The position numbers were made by a program, and so were the translations under genes. Source: Candidatus Thalassarchaeaceae archaeon (GTDB taxonomy: Archaea; Thermoplasmatota; Poseidoniia; Poseidoniales; Thalassarchaeaceae). From it: a stretch of DNA of 64,000 nt. The stretch covers positions 62,001 through 126,000 of the forward strand of contig JAQXEZ010000014.1 of NCBI GenBank assembly GCA_029250605.1, given 5' to 3'. Of the stretch, positions 19,350-29,314 are shown piece after piece. The notes under the pieces were generated by a model. The model did no database searches. It was given only the letters and a program-made list of their open reading frames with translations, and was not told the DNA's origin. Every line of letters begins with the position of its first letter. Positions within the stretch are counted from its first letter, which is position 1.

Positions 19350-20036
19350 ATGGACTTCCAAGACCTGGTAGACACTCCCCAGAAGGTAAAGACGTTAGCA
19401 GGGACTCTGGTTTTCCTGGTTGCATTCCCTGTCTACTTCGAAGTCCTTCCATCCCTGATAGACGATGACACCTCAGGAGGGGGTTCCTCGGGACTTTCTG
19501 GTTCACTGATGATTAGCTTCGAAGAGAGTACGACGTCACTCAGTGAATCAGTAACCCTTGGTGATGGGGATAGTCACGATTCTTTCTTCGACCTTACGAC
19601 TGAGTCGGCATTAAGCATCGGGTATGTAGAGTTGGAAGTTTCTTGTTTCGATAATGATGACCCGGGGCCGGGTTTCACTGACACCGTGGAAGGGGTCAGC
19701 GACCTCATTGATGTCGAAGGATACGCCTCTGGGCACGTAGAAGACCAGAGTGCAGATGGAAGTTGCTCGGGCGGGGGCAATGGTGGCTTTTCCATCCGTT
19801 GGGACATTACTCCGAATTACACTGGAGAAGACTACACTGAAGAGGATTTGAATGAGAATGAGATTAGGCAGGTATGGAATTCTGAGGGGAGAGGCATGGG
19901 GTCATGGATTGCGACAATCACAGCTTCGATAGAAGCGGCCCCGATTGCAGGTGGCTTCATTGACAACGATGAGGACTTCGATATCACTTGGACCGCTGTT
20001 TTCTTTGAGTTGAGTATTGAGGCTGCAAGTAGCTAG
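19350..20036 (+). CDS. Hypothetical membrane-anchored extracytoplasmic protein
   Basis: N-terminal TM (LAGTLVFLVAFPVYFEVLPSLI) followed by acidic, Ser/Gly-rich domain. Confidence 0.65.
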   Translation: MDFQDLVDTPQKVKTLAGTLVFLVAFPVYFEVLPSLIDDDTSGGGSSGLSGSLMISFEESTTSLSESVTLGDGDSHDSFFDLTTESALSIGYVELEVSCFDNDDPGPGFTDTVEGVSDLIDVEGYASGHVEDQSADGSCSGGGNGGFSIRWDITPNYTGEDYTEEDLNENEIRQVWNSEGRGMGSWIATITASIEAAPIAGGFIDNDEDFDITWTAVFFELSIEAASS

Positions 20037-21316
20037 GTCTTTGCCTGGATGCTGACTACGTCCCCGTCAGCTAGTTCGTGTTCTGCTCCAATCACTCTTC
20101 CAGATCTGGCGTCAATCGCCCTTACGAATCCCTCTCCAAGGTCGGAGTGAACCTCGAATGCCAGTCCCTTTGCAGTAGTTCCCCTTTGAATCAGAATTGC
20201 ATCTGGGAGAGGCTTGCCATCCCCATCGACCCAGTGAGTCTCGTCCTGAACCGGATATGCGACGATTCTGGATAGTTGGCCAAACACCACCCCCGATAGC
20301 AGGCCGACCAAACCTCCTCCGTCCCACGAAGACAAGGTGGTGGAAATCGAAGAAAGTGCTGCCCTCTGCTGCTCGGAGAGATTCTCTTCGCCGTCTGCAG
20401 TCAGCTCAAATTCTGAATCGCCCAGCTGGTAGGAAACCAGCCCAGAGGATGAGGCCCGGCGAAGGGCGAGCTCAGCCTCGGCACTGGTGAAGACGAGTTT
20501 GCCTCCGTTCGACTCTACCTCGGCCTCTAACTCGGGCCCGAACTCCTCGATGTTGTCTGCCTTGTTTGCGGCTACTGAGATTGGGAACATTGACTTCCTG
20601 ATCGCAGAAGACAATGTTCTGAGTTCTTCGTGACCCCAAGACGCAGGGTCTGCAGAAGATGGCAGTTGCCTCTCTACCGATGAAAATCCTACAGAGACGT
20701 GGTGTTCAGTGGCTCCAATTCCTGTCAGCCTCTCGAGTATGTGTTCGCGAATCGCCCTGAATCCTTCGGCTTGCGCCTTTCTGGAGGCTCGGTCCCATCC
20801 GTTCTCCACTATCCCCAGAATCCATGAATCTAGCTCCCCAATGAGGAAACTGTGCTCTTCGATCGGTTGGGAGCCTCCTGAACCGACTGGGTTTCCCTCC
20901 AGATCGGTTGAACCGGACACGTCGACCACCTGGATTAAAGCGTCACATCTTGAGAGGTCGGAGAGAAACTGGTTCCCTCTACCTCTGCCCTCGTGGGCTC
21001 CGGGAACCAAACCTGCGACATCGATTAGAGTCACCGGAACCATGCGCTTGAACCCGGAACATGATCCTGAATTGGGGTTGCAGATACTACCCCCCCTAGG
21101 ATCTTCGTCAGAAGTGGATTCGAGTCTGCCGGAGGACTCCCTACGCTCCCTCAGACTGGAGCAAGCGCATCTCTCTGGCAATGGAATCCAAGTTACTCCC
21201 ACATTAGGATCAATGGTCGTAAATGGATAGTTTGCAATGTCAACAGGCATTTGTGTTAGTGCGGAGAATGCAGTTGACTTTCCGACGTTCGGCTTTCCAA
21301 CAAGGCCTATCCTCAT
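20033..21316 (-). CDS. YchF/OBG-like GTPase with TGS-like C-terminus
   Basis: MRIGLVGKPNVGKSTAFSALTQMPVDIANYPFTTIDPNVG; LIDVAGLVPGAHEGRGRGNQFLSDL; NKAD. Start set at MRIGL. Confidence 0.93.
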   Translation of the reverse strand: MRIGLVGKPNVGKSTAFSALTQMPVDIANYPFTTIDPNVGVTWIPLPERCACSSLRERRESSGRLESTSDEDPRGGSICNPNSGSCSGFKRMVPVTLIDVAGLVPGAHEGRGRGNQFLSDLSRCDALIQVVDVSGSTDLEGNPVGSGGSQPIEEHSFLIGELDSWILGIVENGWDRASRKAQAEGFRAIREHILERLTGIGATEHHVSVGFSSVERQLPSSADPASWGHEELRTLSSAIRKSMFPISVAANKADNIEEFGPELEAEVESNGGKLVFTSAEAELALRRASSSGLVSYQLGDSEFELTADGEENLSEQQRAALSSISTTLSSWDGGGLVGLLSGVVFGQLSRIVAYPVQDETHWVDGDGKPLPDAILIQRGTTAKGLAFEVHSDLGEGFVRAIDARSGRVIGAEHELADGDVVSIQAKT

Positions 21317-21366
21317 GCTATCCCAGAGGTGGCAGAACCTGACGACACATTGACTATGTGGTCGAT

Positions 21367-23028
21367 TCACAACTCAGTAGGGCTTCCAGGCATATCGGTG
21401 CTAGATTCGGGTACAACTACTGTATCGAGTTTTCCTTCTCTCTGTGCTAGAATCTTCCTCACAGTGGTCTCCTTGGTTAGCTTGTAGGGACTGGGTATTG
21501 AAGTTGAAGATGGGTTTGTCCCTTCGGTGGCTAGAGTGCCTCTGAATGACCCGCTGATCATGTTCAGTGAGTGATAAATCGAGCCAAGGACGGCCCCATA
21601 GAAGAGAATGGAGCCCAAAGCTCTGATACGACTGGACATAGAGTTCTCCTCCTCGATAGCAGCTTCTAGAAGAGCCATGTCAGAGAAGTCGGCCATCATC
21701 GTGAAGACCAATCCGGAGAATGATCCTCCTGCCATCAACCAGAAGGCCCACCTAGAGCGGTTGACAGAAAGGACGTTTCTCCCTGAGACCTCGGGGAAGA
21801 TGGACAATGCAGCTCCAAGGGATGCGGGGACGAAAACAACCCAAACACCCATCAAAACTAGGGATGTGTGAATTCCTGTGAGCTCATTGGTTCCAGTAAG
21901 ATGATCTGTGAGTACGAAGAGACCACCAATGGAGATGGGTACAGCCATGAAGGCTGCCAGATTGATCTCTGGCATTCCTGGGTAGTCAGGGTTCTCCATG
22001 AACACGTCATCGCCCCTCATTGTCCCCAATACATTGGCTGAAAGAGCGATTATTGGAATTAGAGAAAGTGCAAGAAGGAATGAGCCTGCTACGATATCGT
22101 TCCTAGAAGGTTCGAACGAAGCTGCACTGATTCCGAGGAATTCAGAGGCGATTTCACCTTCAATTAGCCCTGCTGGGTTAATTGTGAGTATTGCCCCTAC
22201 CATGGTCACTGCTGCAAGAGACCTAGACCAGAGTGGATTTCCGCTTCCCCTAGAGGCACCGTATAGAATCGCACCGGACATCATCAGGAAGAAGGACGTG
22301 CCTCCCATCCTAGTTGCTAGCCACTGTCCTGAGCCCGAATCCAGAGGGCCTGTGATTGCTATGACGACAACCGAGACGGGCGCGGAAATCATTCCAATAA
22401 TCATCATCCATGCCGGTAGTGGCATCTTCTTGGTTCGAGATGCCGCAGTTAGGAGCATATTGACGATGACGGCAATGAGTGCTAGGTTGGAAAGTAGAGT
22501 GGCTAGTGGCATGACCTTGATGCCCACAATCTCCGGCTTGTTTGCTGCTATGAACATCACAAATACTGCAAGTGTCCAGACGAAAGACATCAGAGTAGCG
22601 TTCTTTTCGGTTGCAAGAGTTGTCCCTCCCAGCTCAGGGACGATGTGCATAGAAGAGCCGATGAGGAGCATTCCAACGGACCCGTAAACGGCAACGAGGA
22701 AGCCAGAGGTGATTAGGGAAGTTGAAGCAGGGTTTAGGCCCCATGACGAAAGGCTGTGAAGTGCTTCTGGGTCATGTGAAAGCCACAGCCCACAGAAGGT
22801 AATTACCGATGCAGGGATTAGCCAAAGAGCTCCTTGGATAATCCATGAAGTGGCTGCAGATCCTCTCTTCCCTTCTACGAAGTCTATTGGGGGGCCAAGG
22901 GCTTTCTCAAGCATGAACATGCTCATGCTCTTTGAAACATCTGTGAAAACCCATACCCCCCTATTGACGAGCACGAAAACAACGAGTATGGCTAACCAGA
23001 AAGCGGCCATGGATGTAATTAGTCCCAT
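21367..23028 (-). CDS. Heme-copper oxidase subunit I-like membrane protein, apparently lacking most metal ligands
   Basis: Multi-TM protein; segments resemble HCO helices VI and X (FFLMMSGAILYGASRGSGNPLWSRSLA; IHTSLVLMGVWVVFVPASLGAALSIFPEVSGR). Confidence 0.6.
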   Translation of the reverse strand: MGLITSMAAFWLAILVVFVLVNRGVWVFTDVSKSMSMFMLEKALGPPIDFVEGKRGSAATSWIIQGALWLIPASVITFCGLWLSHDPEALHSLSSWGLNPASTSLITSGFLVAVYGSVGMLLIGSSMHIVPELGGTTLATEKNATLMSFVWTLAVFVMFIAANKPEIVGIKVMPLATLLSNLALIAVIVNMLLTAASRTKKMPLPAWMMIIGMISAPVSVVVIAITGPLDSGSGQWLATRMGGTSFFLMMSGAILYGASRGSGNPLWSRSLAAVTMVGAILTINPAGLIEGEIASEFLGISAASFEPSRNDIVAGSFLLALSLIPIIALSANVLGTMRGDDVFMENPDYPGMPEINLAAFMAVPISIGGLFVLTDHLTGTNELTGIHTSLVLMGVWVVFVPASLGAALSIFPEVSGRNVLSVNRSRWAFWLMAGGSFSGLVFTMMADFSDMALLEAAIEEENSMSSRIRALGSILFYGAVLGSIYHSLNMISGSFRGTLATEGTNPSSTSIPSPYKLTKETTVRKILAQREGKLDTVVVPESSTDMPGSPTEL

Positions 23029-23037
23029 CTTTTCACC

Positions 23038-23316
23038 TCACTCGCTGGTTGCCTCAGTCAGCATTGTACCCAAAATTGCGAAGACGCCAATCATTGCTCC
23101 TAGGATGAAGAACCAGATGCCAGAGTCGAAGACGCCATCAAAAACCGGAAGAACCGAGGAAATAACCGGAAGATCGCTGCTCGGGAACAGTATTCCATAA
23201 AGAACCAAGAAAATCATGGTTGAAACAAAACCCATTACCAACATTACCCATGAAGATGAGGGTTCTCCCTCACCTTGGAGGAACTCTCCAATCAAAGTGG
23301 ACCTGTCATCGGACAA
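23038..23316 (-). CDS. Small two-TM membrane protein, likely co-transcribed with the HCO-I-like gene
   Basis: 92 aa, two hydrophobic segments, 9 bp upstream of the HCO-like gene on the same strand. Confidence 0.6.
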   Translation of the reverse strand: MSDDRSTLIGEFLQGEGEPSSSWVMLVMGFVSTMIFLVLYGILFPSSDLPVISSVLPVFDGVFDSGIWFFILGAMIGVFAILGTMLTEATSE

Positions 23317-23401
23317 TCAAACACCCCGGAATCGTACAATTCCGACTCTACCACCAGAGATTTGCCCTTAAGCATTGGGCGTATACAGTTTGTCAATCGG
23401 G

Positions 23402-24535
23402 TCAAGGGGCACGAACTATGTCTATCGGGTTTCCACGTCGGAATGTTCCAGATCCGAGTGTGATAGGGAGGTTGAGGTCGTTTTCCAACTCTGCTCTCCA
23501 GTGTGCCTCACAGGAGCATTCCAAGTGGTGGAACTCATGGGTGTCCCCGGACACTGAATATCTCTCAATAGCTGCTACTACCTCTGAATCGCACGAACCG
23601 CAATTGTGGGCGCCACGAATCTTTCCACCTGCCGTTGGATGAACGATGATTCGGCAACTGGAGTCCACCAGATTTTCATGGGCTCGCTTAATCATCTCCA
23701 CCAACGACCATAGCCACGGTGTTCTGTATTCCTTATTCCTGAAAAGCCTGTCAACTACCGTGTTCTTCTGAATATTCATCGGGTTAACAGAGACCTCGTC
23801 GGAGAGGGGTGCAACGTCAATGAGCCACGAAGTTGTGTGGATGAGTGCATCTCCCTCTGACATGAAAGGCGGTTTGAACAAGAGGTAGGTCTTGACCCGC
23901 AAGTCGTTCTCCCTCAGCATTTCGACCGCTCGATGCCACTGTTTAGTTGTGAATCCCTTATTGACGTGGAACCTCAGAACACTGTCATCGTAAGCCTCTA
24001 GGCCAATTGCAACGGTGCATCCGGGATGTCTTGCAGCGACCCATTCAATCTTCTCTGGGGTGCACATCTGTGCTTGAGCCTCAACCACCAGGTGAAGACC
24101 CATATCAGCAGTCTCCTTGAGAACAGCCTCCTGCCACTCGGGAGGGTTCTCCCTATCCTCGAAAAATGTGCCTGATGTGTAGACCTTGATCATCTGACAC
24201 CCCTCAAAATTATTGGTCGACTTCTTCGCATATTCCCATTGAGAGAACATGTCCTCGGCAGAGACATCGTCTCTCACGTCATTGAAGTATCCGCAGAACG
24301 TACAGCCTGACTTCCACCACCAGGCACATCCCTTTGACCTGAGAATCACAGTGGCAGCCGTGCATGGAGTTCCATCTGGGAGGTTCTCGGGGGTCTTGTA
24401 CACCGTAACTGGCCTACTTGCATCCCAAGATTCCCTGAACGAGATTGACTCTGGTGTGTTCTCTGGTGCCTTCACCAGATGGTGGATCTTCACTGCCTTA
24501 GACCCGTCGCCCATGATGCCACATGACTTGCCCAT
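23402..24535 (-). CDS. Radical SAM archaeosine biosynthesis protein (RaSEA-like)
   Basis: RSKGCAWWWKSGCTFCGYFNDVRDDVS, MIKVYTSGTFFEDRENP, VAIGLEAYDDSVLRFHVNKGF, LLFKPPFMSEGDAL typical of the TIGR01210/RaSEA family. Confidence 0.88.
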   Translation of the reverse strand: MGKSCGIMGDGSKAVKIHHLVKAPENTPESISFRESWDASRPVTVYKTPENLPDGTPCTAATVILRSKGCAWWWKSGCTFCGYFNDVRDDVSAEDMFSQWEYAKKSTNNFEGCQMIKVYTSGTFFEDRENPPEWQEAVLKETADMGLHLVVEAQAQMCTPEKIEWVAARHPGCTVAIGLEAYDDSVLRFHVNKGFTTKQWHRAVEMLRENDLRVKTYLLFKPPFMSEGDALIHTTSWLIDVAPLSDEVSVNPMNIQKNTVVDRLFRNKEYRTPWLWSLVEMIKRAHENLVDSSCRIIVHPTAGGKIRGAHNCGSCDSEVVAAIERYSVSGDTHEFHHLECSCEAHWRAELENDLNLPITLGSGTFRRGNPIDIVRAP

Positions 24536-24647
24536 GACACGCGTTTGGCGCTTTGCTCTTGATATTGACGTGTTGCCCGTTCACGATAAGACACTAGGTG
24601 TTGTAGGATACACTAAACCCTAATCAGGCCTCCGAGGCCGGAGTAGA

Positions 24648-26453
24648 ATGGGTTTCGGAACAATAGAAGGAATGGGTGATGAGGAAAACCGGGCACTGAG
24701 GAGTTGGTACTGGTATGACTGGGCAAATCAGGCATTTGCCCTCACTGTCCTCACGGTACTGGTTCCGCAGTTACTATCCAGCATGTTCGAGTTGTCGACT
24801 GGAGGTGGAACCGAGGTAGGAAGCCTGAAGATAACTGGGGATACCTTCTACGCAATTATCCTAGGATCGGCTAGCCTGTTCGTGGCTATTGTCAGCCCCG
24901 TGCTTGGGGCAATAGCCGATCGGATGCCTATCAAGAAGAAGATACTCTGGGTTTACACCGTTATCGGCGTACTATTCACCGCAATGATGGGTGTAGCACC
25001 TCACCTAGAGGCTGGGTCTGCTTACAGATTCCTCGCATTCTGCCTAGTAATAGGAAACATAGGATTTGCTGGAGGGAATGTGATTTACTATGCATTCATG
25101 CCAAACCTTGCGGATAGTGGATCCATGGATCACGTTTCCAGTTGGGGGTATGCCTACGGCTTTGCTGGGGGGTCGCTAATCCTGATTGTCCACCTCTTGG
25201 TAGGACTCACTGGTTTCTTCGGAGTCAGTGATCCGTGGAGCCCATGGGTGTTGAGTTTCATCTTCGTTACTAGTGCGATGTGGTGGTTGGGCTTTGGGAT
25301 GCAATTGTTTAGGAATACGCCAGAGCCTGAGATTCCAAACCCGAAGGAGTACGATTCTGCTTTGGAAGCTGTTAGGGATGGGATTAGTGAAGTAAGGAAG
25401 ACCTTTGGGGAGATCCGAAAATTCAAGATTCTCGCCATTTACCTTGCATCATACCTGCTTTTCTTTGATGGAATCAACACCATAGGAGGGATGGCTTCGG
25501 CTTTTGGCGACTCTGTACTGCGACTGAATCCGACGATGAACTTCGTCCTATTGCTAATGGTGAATATTACAGCAGTTCCAATGACGGTAATAGGAGGCAA
25601 GTTGGCAAACAGGTTTGGAACGAAGAGAGTACTTGGTTGGTCTCTCGGGGTATACTCAGTAGTCGCGATACTAGCAGTTGGATTCGCCCCTCTGGAACTA
25701 GAGGACGACCACGAGCGTTATGACTTCCAGTACGATTTCAATGACGAGACTGGCGAATATGAACTTACAACCCTGTACGACAGAGGAGTTAAGGGGTGGG
25801 TTAGCAAGTCTGGAGATGGGGACCTGGATTTCAGGGACTCTTTCTTCGAGTATATGTTTGAAACCGTTCCTGACACGAGTGAGAGTGAAAGGTGGAGTGA
25901 CGACGATGTGGTTATTGACTCCATTTCTATGAGTCAAGCTACTTCTCTCCGCAGTGAGGTGGCCATGATGAGTGAGCACAGGTTCTCTTTCTCGTTCGAG
26001 GGAGGGGATCTGGATGGGAGTAGATATGTTGGTGAAGAACACCCGACAATCATCGAGGGAGAGCTTGCTGACTGGTGGCCAAACCTGTTGAGGGACAATG
26101 TTTGGGAACCTCTGAACTTTGGCGTCAGTCTTCAATGGATAATGCTAGGTATGATGGTCGGAATCGTCATGGGGACAGCGGGCGCCCAAGCCAGAAGCCT
26201 CTTTACGATGCTCACACCTTCCTCAAGATCCACTGAATTCTTCGGGTTCTTCGGGTTCATAGGCAAGGCGGCTGCGGTTTTCGGCCCCATCGTCTATGCA
26301 ATCAGTGCAGCAACAATGGGGAGCAGGATGGCAGTGGCTAGCGTAGTGGTCGTGATCCTAATCGGATGGTCACTATTCATCTTCATCGACGTTGAAGAGG
26401 GTATCAGAGTGGCTAGACAAGAGGACATCGAAGCCGGACTGATAGTTGAGTGA
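24648..26453 (+). CDS. MFS transporter, UMF1/Atg22-like
   Basis: RSWYWYDWANQAFALTVLTVLVPQ signature; ~12 TM; long acidic insertion. Confidence 0.88.
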   Translation: MGFGTIEGMGDEENRALRSWYWYDWANQAFALTVLTVLVPQLLSSMFELSTGGGTEVGSLKITGDTFYAIILGSASLFVAIVSPVLGAIADRMPIKKKILWVYTVIGVLFTAMMGVAPHLEAGSAYRFLAFCLVIGNIGFAGGNVIYYAFMPNLADSGSMDHVSSWGYAYGFAGGSLILIVHLLVGLTGFFGVSDPWSPWVLSFIFVTSAMWWLGFGMQLFRNTPEPEIPNPKEYDSALEAVRDGISEVRKTFGEIRKFKILAIYLASYLLFFDGINTIGGMASAFGDSVLRLNPTMNFVLLLMVNITAVPMTVIGGKLANRFGTKRVLGWSLGVYSVVAILAVGFAPLELEDDHERYDFQYDFNDETGEYELTTLYDRGVKGWVSKSGDGDLDFRDSFFEYMFETVPDTSESERWSDDDVVIDSISMSQATSLRSEVAMMSEHRFSFSFEGGDLDGSRYVGEEHPTIIEGELADWWPNLLRDNVWEPLNFGVSLQWIMLGMMVGIVMGTAGAQARSLFTMLTPSSRSTEFFGFFGFIGKAAAVFGPIVYAISAATMGSRMAVASVVVVILIGWSLFIFIDVEEGIRVARQEDIEAGLIVE

Positions 26454-26464
26454 GGTGAAGAAGG

Positions 26465-27169
26465 ATGAATTTTTCTTTGGTCCAACACTTACTTACGATT
26501 CCAGTGGCGATTTTCTCTGCAATTGTCTGGGGCATTGCTGCTGTTCCTTCTTACCTACTATTCATGGAAATCTCGGAATGGAGTAAGGCCCAGGATTTCT
26601 GGATTGAGGCTTTCGGGATTTGTGTGGGGCTGGGTATTGGATACTTGTTATGGGGATTGACATTGCTGCTAATCTGCGGCGTCCTTGGAGGACTGTTGCG
26701 ACCCCCTCTGAAAGAAGGCCGATACCCACTCAATAGTTGGGTCACGATTGCATGGGCTTGGTCGCTAGTTTTCCACAAGGTGGCACAGATGTTCATCAAG
26801 AATATAGTCCCATCACTACAGGTTAACATATACTACAAACTAATGGGCGCTAAGATTGGGAAGGGCGTCCAAATTCTCACAGATTCGCTGAATGACGCTC
26901 ATATGGTGACTCTTGGAGATGGAGTAGTAGTTGGTGGAAATGCGACAATAAATGGGCATCTGGTTGAGAGGGGGGAAATTGTTCTGGCTCCTGTTCATGT
27001 TGGGAACAACGCAGTGGTTGGAGGGGGGAGCACGGTTCAACCCGGGTGCACAATCGGTGAAGGAGCGGTCGTAGCATCTAGAGCCGTGGTGCCTAAATGG
27101 ACCAATATCCCCGATGGTGAAGCTTGGGGAGGAATACCAGCCAGATTCATCAAGAAGGTGGGAGAGTAG
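26465..27169 (+). CDS. Membrane-associated hexapeptide-repeat (left-handed beta-helix) acyltransferase-like protein
   Basis: Three N-terminal TM segments; GDGVVVGGNATINGHLVE...VHVGNNAVVGGGSTVQPGCTIGEGAVVASRAVVP. Confidence 0.8.
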   Translation: MNFSLVQHLLTIPVAIFSAIVWGIAAVPSYLLFMEISEWSKAQDFWIEAFGICVGLGIGYLLWGLTLLLICGVLGGLLRPPLKEGRYPLNSWVTIAWAWSLVFHKVAQMFIKNIVPSLQVNIYYKLMGAKIGKGVQILTDSLNDAHMVTLGDGVVVGGNATINGHLVERGEIVLAPVHVGNNAVVGGGSTVQPGCTIGEGAVVASRAVVPKWTNIPDGEAWGGIPARFIKKVGE

Positions 27170-27171
27170 GG

Positions 27172-27795
27172 TTACTCGTTCTCAGTCTCGGGTTCATCTT
27201 CATCATCTGAGGACATTTCTTTTATTTCCTCTATGACAGCCTGCTTCTGGGCTTGGAACGATTCCTGCTTGGAGTGAATTTCCTTGGCTGTGGCAATGGC
27301 CCTGTCAATCATGTCGTGACGGATCTGGATTGCTTCGTTGAGGTCCTCGAAGAGTTGTAGGTGCTGAACATACCAATCGTCCCTCGCGGATAACTCTGAT
27401 TGTGCGGCTTGGTTTGACTCGTCTATCTCCTCGGCAACAGTGAGTACCTGGCCGAGTCTCGCCTTCTCTCTTTCCAGCAGCTCCTCGGTCTTGTCGAGTT
27501 TGCTCTCCAAGTATGGTATCTTCGTGTTTGCCTTGGCTAGATCGACTTCCATCTCGTCCTTCTGCCTACGTAGGTTTGAGAGGAGGTTGTTGATACCTTC
27601 CTTCTCGGTCTCCTTGTCGATGAGTTCTCGGTTTAGGGCCTCGACATGGGCCTTCATCTCGCTGATATCGGCCTCTTGTGCTTGGTATGCGACCAAGAGC
27701 TTGTCCAGAGCTTCCTTGTCCTTGGCAGCCTGCTGCTCCAGTTCTTGGATAGTCGGCTGGGAGTCTGCTCCGGCTGAGTCGTCTTGGCCCATCAT
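27172..27795 (-). CDS. Coiled-coil protein of unknown function
   Basis: Heptad-rich, charged 207-aa ORF (VEALNRELIDKETEKEGINNLLSNLRRQKDEMEVDLAKANTK). Confidence 0.75.
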   Translation of the reverse strand: MMGQDDSAGADSQPTIQELEQQAAKDKEALDKLLVAYQAQEADISEMKAHVEALNRELIDKETEKEGINNLLSNLRRQKDEMEVDLAKANTKIPYLESKLDKTEELLEREKARLGQVLTVAEEIDESNQAAQSELSARDDWYVQHLQLFEDLNEAIQIRHDMIDRAIATAKEIHSKQESFQAQKQAVIEEIKEMSSDDEDEPETENE

Positions 27796-27861
27796 CTTCC
27801 ATGGTGCGCAGGTAACCCCGATATAACCCCGGCGGCACTTAGGCCGGGGAGAAACGGCTAA

Positions 27862-29280
27862 TCATGGGTTTCCGCAAATAGCTGAGATTGTGGCTGAAAG
27901 GGCTACCGTCAGCCTCTTCGAAGAGGGGATGTGTAATTTCTCATCTGGACCATGCGCGTTGTTTCCAGGACCAGAAGAACCGGTGCAGAGAAACATTGCT
28001 TCAGGGTATTTGCCCTGCATCATAGCCATGAATGGAATTGTGCCACCAGTCCAGGTGGCCAAGGGAGGGAGGCCTGTTAGCTCCATTGATGCGTCATGGA
28101 TTGCATCCGAAACGCTGCCAGCGAGAGGAGGGGCGTGGAATCCATCTGCACACGAGTCTGGGGTGAAGGTGACCTCGGCACCGTATGGTGGGTCTTCCTC
28201 GAGAGCCTTCTTGGCGCAGGCTATCGCAATATCTGAATCGACGCCTGGTGGGATTCTGAAGCTTAGTTTTAGATCGGTGTTTGTTCGGAGTACGTTTCCT
28301 GCGACTTGTACCGATGGCATCCCATCCGCCCCGATGATCGAGAGTGTTGGTTCCCAGTTCATTGCTATTATCATGTCCTCGGTTGTATCCGAAGCCTGCC
28401 TGAGCGAGTCCACGGTGGGGAACTGCTCCCAGATGCTATTGCCGACTATTTCTCTAAGTGCAACGGCCTTTTCCCTGATCTCTTCGGGGATTTCGACATG
28501 CATCTCGGGTATCAGAACTCGTCCGGTGGCCGAGTCTTCCACGCGGTCCAGGAGGATTCTCAGAATCCTGAATGACGAGGGGATCGAGCCTCCTGAGTTC
28601 CCAGAATGGATGCCCTCGTGTGATACCTTCACAGAAAGAGTTCCAGAAACCAGTCCCCGTAGGGCTTCGGTCATCCAGACGTGATCGTAATCCGGGCCAC
28701 CGCTATCCATGACGACGACCATGCCGGGGTCTCCCAACTGATCCGTCAGTTCCTCTAGGTATGGCGGGAGGTCGAATGAGCCGGATTCCTCGCATGTCTC
28801 GATGATCAACGTGCAACGTGGGTGTGGCACCCCGGCCTCTTGCAGGAGCCGGATGGAGGTGGCGCACAGGTACCCCCCGTAACCATCGTCAACGGAGCCG
28901 CGGCCATAGAGCCAAGTATCCCTCCTTACGGCCCTCAGGGGGTGGAGCCCCTCTGACCACAGCTCAGGCTTCGACGGCTGCTTGTCGAGATGGGAGTAGA
29001 AGATCACCTCGCCGGGTCCGGTTCCCTCGATAGTTACCAGGAGCACGGGTGATAGGTCGTCGATCCTATGCGTCTCGTATGACATCCCGGAGATTCCCTG
29101 CTCGTCGAGCCATTTGCAGAATAGCTCGATGGTTGCGTCCAACTCGCCTAGGTTGGCCCAATCAGGCTCGAACAGCGGGGAGAGGGCCTTTATCTCGATA
29201 AAATCAGATAGGCTTGGAAGAATCGATTGCTCCCATATCTCATCACTTCTATCCATCAAATCCCCCAGGTCCAGCGCCAT
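27862..29280 (-). CDS. M20 family metallopeptidase
   Basis: VIFYSHLDKQP, YGRGSVDDGYGGYLCA, IETCEESGSFDLPPYL, GNNAHGPDEKLHIPS. Confidence 0.9.
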   Translation of the reverse strand: MALDLGDLMDRSDEIWEQSILPSLSDFIEIKALSPLFEPDWANLGELDATIELFCKWLDEQGISGMSYETHRIDDLSPVLLVTIEGTGPGEVIFYSHLDKQPSKPELWSEGLHPLRAVRRDTWLYGRGSVDDGYGGYLCATSIRLLQEAGVPHPRCTLIIETCEESGSFDLPPYLEELTDQLGDPGMVVVMDSGGPDYDHVWMTEALRGLVSGTLSVKVSHEGIHSGNSGGSIPSSFRILRILLDRVEDSATGRVLIPEMHVEIPEEIREKAVALREIVGNSIWEQFPTVDSLRQASDTTEDMIIAMNWEPTLSIIGADGMPSVQVAGNVLRTNTDLKLSFRIPPGVDSDIAIACAKKALEEDPPYGAEVTFTPDSCADGFHAPPLAGSVSDAIHDASMELTGLPPLATWTGGTIPFMAMMQGKYPEAMFLCTGSSGPGNNAHGPDEKLHIPSSKRLTVALSATISAICGNP

Positions 29281-29314
29281 GACCCCTACCCGGGGTGTTC
29301 ACTCATGGACTCTT

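Noticed and set aside
24625-24642. GC-rich palindrome aggcctccgaggcc upstream of the MFS gene
   Set aside because: Stem too short and loop too small to claim a regulatory structure or terminator; no U-tract.
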